This document shows positions 1 through 5,707 of a DNA stretch of 64,000 bases, piece after piece. The stretch is from Blastococcus sp. TF02A-26 (GTDB lineage: Bacteria; Actinomycetota; Actinomycetes; Mycobacteriales; Geodermatophilaceae), in NCBI RefSeq assembly GCF_003319125.1, contig NZ_QOHG01000016.1, positions 1-64,000 of the forward strand, read 5' to 3'. Position 1 is the first letter of the stretch; each line of letters begins with the position of its first letter. Made by a program: the position numbers and the translations under genes. The notes under the pieces were generated by a model. That model was given only the letters and a program-made list of their open reading frames with translations. It ran no database searches and was not told the origin of the DNA.

Positions 1-116
1 AGCAGGCGAGCATGATCCGTCGTTACATCGCCTGGCGGAACCGTCACGTCACCGACCCCCGACTCCGCAAGGTCATCCGCCGAGCCGAAACCATCAAGAG
101 GGCGAAGGTTGCCTGA
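1..116 (+). CDS. IS630-family transposase, C-terminal fragment (cut by window edge)
   Basis: The reading frame entering from the left edge ends at a TGA at 114-116. It reads through SMIRRYIAWRNRHV and RKVIRRAETIKRAKVA, which I recognise as the usual C-terminus of IS630/Tc1-like DDE transposases found in Actinobacteria. The catalytic DDE residues lie outside the window. The frame stops about 8 bases before a CTAG tetranucleotide at which the neighbouring diguanylate cyclase frame is broken, as expected for an IS630 element that duplicates a TA target. The family call rests on memory of the C-terminal sequence and was not checked by a search. Confidence 0.7.
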   Translation, partial: QASMIRRYIAWRNRHVTDPRLRKVIRRAETIKRAKVA

Positions 117-126
117 CTCGGCACTA
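1..126 (+). mobile_element. Right end of an IS630-like insertion sequence with TA target
   Basis: The transposase stop at 114-116 is followed by a short terminal stretch and then TA at 125-126 inside CTAG. To the right of this point the minus-strand diguanylate cyclase sequence is intact up to its Asp-Ala-Asp motif; to the left, the cyclase sequence is gone. The element end is therefore placed at about 124. The left end, its inverted repeat and the other half of the cyclase gene are beyond the window. Confidence 0.6.
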
Positions 127-1012
127 GGTCAGCGTCGCGCAGGAGCGTCTGCGCGTCGCGATCCGCAGCGCCGGCCGCCACGCCAACGCTGGCATCGATG
201 ACCAGTCGTCGGCCGGCGATGCACATCGGTATGCGGATGGCTTCACGAAGCCGGTCGGCGGCTTCGAGCGCGCTGTTCAAACCGGCGGACTGAGCGATCA
301 GGACGGCGAACTCGTCCCCGCCCAGGCGCGCGCACACGTCAGTGTCCCGAACGACCTCCCGCAATCTGCCGGCCATCTCGATGAGCACCTGATCCCCGAC
401 GATATGGCCGAAGGAGTCGTTCACGGACTTGAAGTCGTCCAGGTCGACCAGCAGCAGCGCCCAGTCGCCGCCGTCGACGCCCAGTTCGGCGATGCGCCGC
501 AACAGCAGTCGGCGGTTCGGGAGTCCGGTCAGCGGATCGTGCTCCGCGCCGTGGGCCAGCTACGACTGGGTGAGTTCCAGTCGGTCGGCCATGGCGTCGA
601 AGGCCCCGGCCACCTGGCCGAGCTCGTCGGCACGATCGAGCGCTACACGGGTGGATAGATCGCCACGCCCGAGCTTCTCCGCTGCGGCTCGGAGAGCCAT
701 CAGCGGTCGCAGTACCGATCGGGCCAGTCGGGAGCCGATGACGGTGGCTACCAGGAAGCCACCGACGCAGACCCCGACCAAGGCCAGCAGCGCCTCCTCA
801 CGAGCTGCGGATATCGCCGCCAAGTGCGCGGCCCAGTCGCTACGCGGTCCGGTGACCAGCCGATGCGCCGACTCGTTGACCTGGCTCAAGGAGAAATAGG
901 CCGCGGCGGCGAGGTTCAGCAGCGGCAGAAGCATGATGGCGACGCCAAGCCGGAAGCGGGTCGTCAGAGACATCCGGCGGAGCCACCGACGGACAGCTGA
1001 CTTTTCCGTCAC
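125..1012 (-). pseudogene. Membrane diguanylate cyclase (HAMP-GGDEF), disrupted
   Basis: The minus strand encodes a first membrane helix just after the MSLTTRF start region, a periplasmic stretch, a second helix, a HAMP linker (LRAAAEKLGRGDL) and a GGDEF domain with DPLTGLPNRR and LGGDEF motifs. Such proteins make cyclic di-GMP from two GTP at the inner membrane. Two lesions are visible. An in-frame TAG (560-562) separates HAMP from GGDEF, with both halves in the same frame. After the LRDAD motif the sequence is replaced by IS630 DNA at 125, removing the last roughly 25 residues that normally follow (MYRAK region). Start candidates are GTG at 1012 or ATG at 973; neither has a strong ribosome binding site. 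Even if the UAG were read through, the C-terminus would still be missing. Confidence 0.8.
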
Positions 1013-1147
1013 TGCGTCGGGCGGCGTACACGTTCGCACGGTCACCCTGCAAATGTCGACAACTCCGCGTGTGAGCTGAACGGACCGACAGGTCAGTCCC
1101 CCCTTCGGGTCAGCTCTCCACCACGGTGCTGCGCTTGCAGAGGACTG

Positions 1148-1495
1148 GTGATTGCCGAGGGACTTCTTGCCAACCACCCGTCCCCATCCCTCAACATCGG
1201 GCGGCTCGCTGGCACCATTACCGGGAGCCACAGCCGCGCACCCCTGCCCACGTTGCCGGCCCTAATCGCCCGGGCGGAGCGCCTTGAGTTGCTGGGCGAA
1301 GAGACGGACCTCTTCTACCCTGCCCGCCTCAGGGACGACGGGGACCTCGTCCAGCCGGCATCGGACGTCGAGGCATTTGACGTGGTCGACGAAGTCATCG
1401 AAACCGTGCTCCAACGCCGCGGATGGGTCGCCCTGCTCGATGATGGCGCCCTACAGGCCGAAGACCGGATAGCACTCACCGTGCGGCGCGGGTGA
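1148..1495 (+). pseudogene. Possible C-terminal remnant of an unidentified acidic protein
   Basis: The last roughly 75 residues of this frame (from about 1265, ERLELLGEETDLFYPARL onward to the TGA at 1493-1495) have normal actinobacterial composition, with alternating acidic and hydrophobic residues and the pattern DVVDEVIETVL. The first 40 residues do not look coding. The end pattern faintly resembles C-termini of bacterial release-factor-like (baeRF) proteins, but this is a weak impression. No ribosome binding site or plausible start was found. Best read as a decayed 3' gene fragment in the accessory region. Confidence 0.3.
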
Positions 1496-1892
1496 ACACT
1501 GGCTTTGAGACCGGCCATGTCGCGCCTGTCGTCAGCGGACGGACTTCAGACGACCGCCCCACCCTGCCAGCGTTCCGGACCCACCCCTCGACAGGACTGG
1601 AGACTGACGAAGTCACGAGGCGTCACACCTCTTGCACCGCCGGGTCTCCTGATCGTTGTGACGAGTCGCGACCGGCTGAGTCGAGTGCCCTTGAGCGTGA
1701 AGCCCCAGGTGGACACCGAAATGAGCCGTGTTGGCGGCACCGAGCATGCCGACCGTCCGTGGCTTCACCCAACCGTCGGTGCGCACTGCTCAGGAGCCGC
1801 CGCTCGCCGCGGAAGATCGCGGCGGTGATGGCAGATTGGCGCGTCACTTGAAGGTCCGGCAGTGGGCGCCGACAGACGGGTCCGCTTCCACA
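1496..1892. other. Stretch with no recognisable gene
   Basis: About 400 bases. All open frames here give arginine- and serine-rich translations typical of shadow frames, with no ribosome binding site or recognisable domain. No RNA gene, long inverted repeat or tandem repeat was seen. It is flanked by gene remnants on both sides and is probably degraded accessory DNA. Confidence 0.5.
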
Positions 1893-2283
1893 TCACAGCC
1901 GCGAGTCAGCTGCCGAGCCCGCGCCCGTCACTGAAGTCGATCGACCCATCGCGAACATACGGGCGGCGGCGGTAGGCATCGAGGACGGCACCCCGAGTGC
2001 GTCCGACAGGTCCAGTGGATTGCGGTCATAGATGCGCCCGTTGTCGATCTGGGCGACGAGAGCGTCGAGCAGGCTAGGCCAGTCGAGTCGCGTCGGGCTG
2101 ACAACCACCGGGACCTCGACGCGTCGCTCGACGATCTTCACAGCGGAACGGCCGGTAGGGGCGGCCCGCGTCTGCTGCCAGGCGCGATGCCGGCACGTGG
2201 CCGAACACCACTTCAGGATCGGACCACGGCGCGGTGATGGGTCCGCCGCATCAGGCGCACTCGTGTGCCCCGCCCGGCGTAAT
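1893..2283 (-). pseudogene. Small zinc-ribbon protein of mobile elements, broken by stop and frameshift
   Basis: The minus strand carries a C-terminal part in one frame (KWCSATCRHRAWQQ, then KIVERRVEVPV, then LDWPSLLDALVAQIDNGRIYD) that resembles small actinobacterial proteins with two CxxC/CxxxC pairs and a helical C-terminus, often found on integrated elements. The expected first pair (HECA-x-CGGPITAP) sits just upstream but in another frame, and the residue between the two cysteines, a tryptophan in this family as I remember it, is a TGA at 2251-2253. The likely start codon is ATT at 2281-2283. At least two and probably three inactivating changes are therefore present. Function is unknown; the cysteine pattern suggests zinc binding. 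Confidence 0.6.
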
Positions 2284-2441
2284 GCTGAGCGATCAGACTC
2301 CTGATTTCTTTCGCTTGGCCGAATCTCGTGCGGCGTCCGCTCCGCCTTTCGGCGCCGTAGGCCCTCAGCCTTCCGCCGTCGCGTTCGATAGTCCGCCGTC
2401 CCCTTGCTTCTCATGGCGTCGAGGCCGCTCAGCGGCCTCGC

Positions 2442-2850
2442 GTGCAAGTCCGGCCGATCGACGTCCGCGGCTTCTTCAGGCCGGATGTCGCGTTGCTCGA
2501 GCTGGCTGCCGCGGCGCTCGGGCTGGCCTGCCGGCCCGTCAGCCAGCGACTGGGGTATGAGGGGCTGGCAGATCGCTACCTGGCCGATCTGATGCTCGAC
2601 GGCCGCACCGTTTGCCACCGGACACAGTTCGCCGTCTCTGCGGCCGCCTGCCTGCGCCGCGGACCGCATCCCGAGCTGCCGGTGGAGGCCGACGGCTGGG
2701 AGCCGCGGCTCTGGACGTACGGCGTCTCGGCGGTTGTCTACTGCCGCGCCCGCCGCGGAAGGCCTCGACCTGCCGACGGCGGCGATCGCCCGGCATGTCG
2801 CTGAGCAATTCGGCCTTAAGCCGCCCGCCACCGGCGGCGCATCCGAGTAG
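2442..2850 (+). pseudogene. Unidentified protein remnant with an internal frameshift
   Basis: From GTG 2442 to about 2750 one frame reads as a plausible protein (VRPIDVRGFFRPDVALLEL, LADRYLADLMLDGRTVCHRT, WTYGVSAVVYCRA). From about 2752 to the TAG at 2848-2850 a different frame continues it (AAEGLDLPTAAIARHVAEQF, ending in TGGASE). Joining the two needs one indel near 2750. I do not recognise the family. Location beside an integrase and other broken genes suggests decayed accessory DNA. No ribosome binding site was seen at 2442, so the true start may also be lost. Confidence 0.45.
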
Positions 2851-3071
2851 CTCCTGCCGTAGCGCTGCGCAGGCGAGGCGACGGGAGAGGCGCCGCCAGC
2901 CGTAGCCGCAGGACCACCTGTGCCCTGAACAGGAGAAGGTCTGGAGCCATCGGCGAGCAGCTGGCCGCGATCCCGTAGGGGCTGGAGAAGTGCGCGCACG
3001 GCACTGGAGAAGCACCGGTGGCCCGTCGGTCACCGTGAGCTGGACATCGCTAACGCAGGGGAGGCCTGGTC

Positions 3072-3287
3072 GTGACCGACGACTTACGAGACGTATCGCT
3101 GCTGACCCTCGCAGAAGCGGCCAGCGTTCTCCGCACACCCGTGGCCACCCTGCGGTACTGGCGGCACCGCGGCATCGGACCCGCCGGATTTCGCCTGGGC
3201 CGGCGCGTGCATTACCGCCGGCAAGACCTCGACCGGTGGATCGAAGAGCAACGTACCGCTCAGGCAGTCGACCGGCCTCTGCGCTGA
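3072..3287 (+). CDS. Small helix-turn-helix protein (excisionase/MerR-like)
   Basis: 71 residues from a GTG preceded by AGGGGAGG about 7 bases upstream. The sequence LLTLAEAASVLRTPVATLRYW then GRRVHYRRQDLDRWIEEQR is the winged-helix DNA-binding fold of the HTH_17/excisionase group, in which the first helices pick the site and a basic wing touches DNA. It lies 152 bases upstream of the integrase on the same strand. The pairing of a small MerR/Xis-like protein with a tyrosine integrase is the usual directionality factor arrangement of integrative elements. It could instead be a transcriptional regulator of the element. Confidence 0.8.
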   Translation: MTDDLRDVSLLTLAEAASVLRTPVATLRYWRHRGIGPAGFRLGRRVHYRRQDLDRWIEEQRTAQAVDRPLR

Positions 3288-3439
3288 CCACCCGAGGGAC
3301 GGTCCGGCGCGGCGTCATCCACAGGCCTTCTGCCATCCCCAAATCCACCCTGGGCCCGGTTATGGCGACCCACCCGACCGCAGGCTGACGGGTCCGGGTC
3401 AACTGCACGCATCCGAGGCCGACGCCGAGGGGAACAAAC

Positions 3440-4585
3440 ATGTCGAGACCGCCGCTGGCCGTGGGGACCTTCGGAAAGGTCAACTTCCTCGTGCTTGGCA
3501 AGGGCCGGGTTCGGGCGCAGGTCGGCTTTCGCGACTTCGACGGCCACCGCCGATCGGTCAGCCGCTTCGGGCGGACCAAAGCCGAGGCTGAGCGCCGCCT
3601 GCGAACTGCGCTGCGCGACCGCGACAGCGCCCCCGACGAGGGGAGCAGCGGCGACAGTCGGCTCGCCACCGTGGCCACCGCCTGGCTCGCCGAGGTCGAC
3701 GACAGCGACCTGGCCACCGGCACCAAGCGGCTGTACCGCTTCGCCGTCCAGAGCTACGTCCTCCCGGGCATCGGTCAGCTCCGGCTGCGGGAGATCACCG
3801 TGCCCGCCGTCGACCGCCTGCTGACCGCCGTCCGCACGCGCCACGGTCCCGGAGCCGCCAAGGTCACCCGATCGGTGCTGTCCGGCATCCTCTCGGATGC
3901 TGTGCGCCGCGGGGCCATCCCGACGAACCCGGTGCGCGAGGCCGGCTCCCGCCGAACTCACCGTCGGCCGACGGCAGGGCCGCGCACCCTGACGGTCGCC
4001 GAGGAATACCAGCTGCGCGAGCGGCTCGCCGCCGACGACGAGACGGCCAAGCTCGACCTCCCCAACCTGGTCGACTTCATGCTCGGCACCGGCGTGCGCA
4101 TCGGCGAGGCCTGCGCGGTCCGCTGGGCCGCCGTCGACGTCGATGCGGCGACGCTGCGCGTCGAGGCGACCTTGATCCGCGTGCCCGGCCGCGGCTTGGT
4201 CATCCAAGAGGCGCCGAAGACCACCGCCGGCCGGCGCACCATCGCCCTGCCGGCCTTCGTCGTGGACCTGCTCCGCCGACGTCAGGCGCAGGTGTCCACG
4301 GCCGTCGGCTCGGAGGTGGTCTTCACCAGCCCGACCGGTCGGCTACGGGATCCGCACAACACCAGCAGCAATCTGCGCCAGGCGCTGAACCGCGCCGGCT
4401 TCGAGTGGGTGACCTCGCACGTCTTCCGCAAGACGGTGGCGACGCGGCTCGACGAGGCGGGGTTGTCCGCCCGCCAGATCGCCGACCACCTCGGCCACAA
4501 CCGGCCGAGCTTGACCCAGGACGTCTACATGGGCCGAGGCCTGGCCGCTCCGGAGGCGGCGACAGCGCTTGAGCGCGGACGCTAG
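3440..4585 (+). CDS. Tyrosine recombinase (site-specific integrase)
   Basis: 381 residues, ATG preceded by GAGGGG about 7 bases upstream. An N-terminal arm/SAM-like core-binding domain (about residues 60-165) is followed by a catalytic domain with the expected residues: Arg in GTGVRIGEA, His-x-x-Arg in SHVFRKTVATRLDEAG, His in DHLGHNRP, and a nucleophile Tyr in TQDVYMGRG. Such enzymes integrate and excise elements through a covalent 3'-phosphotyrosine intermediate. It reads toward tRNA-Asn, whose 3' end is 126 bases downstream, so the tRNA 3' end is the probable attachment site. The gene ends in TAG. All catalytic residues are intact, unlike most genes to its left. Confidence 0.93.
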   Translation: MSRPPLAVGTFGKVNFLVLGKGRVRAQVGFRDFDGHRRSVSRFGRTKAEAERRLRTALRDRDSAPDEGSSGDSRLATVATAWLAEVDDSDLATGTKRLYRFAVQSYVLPGIGQLRLREITVPAVDRLLTAVRTRHGPGAAKVTRSVLSGILSDAVRRGAIPTNPVREAGSRRTHRRPTAGPRTLTVAEEYQLRERLAADDETAKLDLPNLVDFMLGTGVRIGEACAVRWAAVDVDAATLRVEATLIRVPGRGLVIQEAPKTTAGRRTIALPAFVVDLLRRRQAQVSTAVGSEVVFTSPTGRLRDPHNTSSNLRQALNRAGFEWVTSHVFRKTVATRLDEAGLSARQIADHLGHNRPSLTQDVYMGRGLAAPEAATALERGR

Positions 4586-4644
4586 GTAGCGCTGAGCGAA
4601 GGACTTCTCACCGGGGCCGCGCGCGAGACGGGGCGAGACGAACC

Positions 4645-4665
4645 TTCGTCGTATGTTCGTCGTAT
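4645..4665 (+). repeat. Tandem direct repeat beside the integrase (2 copies, 11-bp period)
   Basis: TTCGTCGTAT occurs twice (4645-4654 and 4656-4665) separated by a single G, between the integrase stop and tRNA-Asn. The spacing is one helical turn, so two proteins would bind on the same face. Short direct repeats at this place are typical of arm-type sites for tyrosine integrases or excisionases. The role is inferred from position only. Confidence 0.5.
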
Positions 4666-4710
4666 CGGCCGGCCCAGAATGGCTCCTCGGGCGCTTGACC
4701 TGGGGTTTTG

Positions 4711-4783
4711 CTCCCCCGACTGGACTCGAACCAGTAACCCTGCGATTAACAGTCGCATGCTCTGCCAATTGAGCTACGGGGGA
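4711..4783 (-). tRNA. tRNA-Asn (GTT)
   Basis: 73 bases on the minus strand fold as a full cloverleaf. The acceptor arms TCCCCCG and CGGGGGA pair, the D arm contains AGCTCAATTGGCAGAGC, the anticodon stem TGCGA/TCGCA encloses loop CTGTTAA with anticodon GTT, and the T arm contains TGGTTCGAGTCCA. The discriminator is G and CCA is not encoded. The 3' half faces the integrase at 3440-4585 and is the likely integration target; the gene appears intact. Confidence 0.95.
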
Positions 4784-4914
4784 TCGGCGGGGCGACCCGC
4801 GCGCACGACGACACTACCTCACCGACTCCGGGGGGCCGCGGAGGCACCCCCGTCGCGCCGCCGCTCTCCCGGTCGTACGGTGATCACCCGACCCTGTGCC
4901 CTTGGAGGCCCCCC

Positions 4915-5124
4915 GTGGCGAAGATGTCGCTCCTCGTCGGCTTCGGTGCCGGCTACGTCCTGGGTGCCCGCGCGGGCCGTGAGCGCTACGAGCAGATCCG
5001 CCGTGCCTGGTCGCAGGCCAAGGAGGACCCGCGCCTGCAGGAGGTCGCCGGCATGGCCCAGGCGCACGCCGACTCGGTGGTGAACTCGGTCAAGGCCCGC
5101 ATGGGCAGCGACGCACCGAGCTGA
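4915..5124 (+). CDS. Small YtxH-like conserved protein
   Basis: 69 residues from a GTG with GGAGG about 7 bases upstream (ATG at 4921 is an alternative). The N-terminus (LLVGFGAGYVLGARAGRERY) has a glycine-rich hydrophobic stretch followed by a charged helix with alternating Glu/Arg/Gln, the pattern of small YtxH-domain proteins common in Actinobacteria. These are thought to be membrane-associated and have no established function. It stands alone between tRNA-Asn on the minus strand and the dnaG operon, which converges on it. Confidence 0.75.
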   Translation: MAKMSLLVGFGAGYVLGARAGRERYEQIRRAWSQAKEDPRLQEVAGMAQAHADSVVNSVKARMGSDAPS

Positions 5125-5125
5125 C

Positions 5126-5707
5126 TCACTCGGGTCGTTCGGCCGCCACGGCGTCGGCCAGCTTCTGCCGGGCGACCTCGCGGGCGGTGGGGTCGTTGCG
5201 GTCGGCGTCGTCGTCGAAGACGACGCTCCACTCGCGCGCCGCCTGACCCGGGACGCGACGCGCCACCAGCAGCACCGCTCCCCCGCCGGGCAGCGGTGAC
5301 CGCCTGCTGTCCACCACCGTCTGGTCGACCCGCTTGCGCACCACCGGCGGCAGCTCACCGGCGTCGGCCAGCGCGTACCGCTCGGCCGGCTGCCGGGCCT
5401 GGACGCCCGGCTCCACCTCGGTCAGCGGGACGACGGTGAAGCTGCCTCCCCCGTCGGCCGTCGCCGACCACCGCGCGGAGCCGATCTCGTGCCAGGGCAG
5501 CACGCCGACGTCGGCGGCGCCGTCCAGTGCGAGCCCCGACGGCACGGAGCGCAGGCCGCGGGACGTGGCGACCAGCCATCCCCCGCCTCGGACCAGCTCG
5601 CCCCACGCCAGCACGCGCTCGTCCGGGTCAGGCGAGGCGAGGACGACGGCCCGGACGATCTCCGGCGGCCGGGCGAACCGCCGGCGCAGCCACTCGCTGA
5701 CCGGCAT
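5126..5707 (-). CDS. Conserved hypothetical protein coupled to dnaG
   Basis: 193 residues. The ATG overlaps the dnaG stop in a TGATG arrangement, so translation is probably coupled to dnaG. The sequence (MPVSEWLRRRFA, then ARWSATADGGGSFTVVPLTE) has a tryptophan-rich beta-sheet look with no signal peptide or membrane segment. Similar proteins are found beside dnaG in many high-GC Actinobacteria, but I know of no function. The C-terminus is charged and helical. Confidence 0.8.
   Translation of the reverse strand: MPVSEWLRRRFARPPEIVRAVVLASPDPDERVLAWGELVRGGGWLVATSRGLRSVPSGLALDGAADVGVLPWHEIGSARWSATADGGGSFTVVPLTEVEPGVQARQPAERYALADAGELPPVVRKRVDQTVVDSRRSPLPGGGAVLLVARRVPGQAAREWSVVFDDDADRNDPTAREVARQKLADAVAAERPE

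Noticed and set aside
2539-3726. Long minus-strand open frame (395 residues)
   Set aside because: Arg/Ser/Gly-rich, spans the HTH gene and the start of the integrase in antisense, no recognisable domain; a shadow frame in GC-rich DNA.
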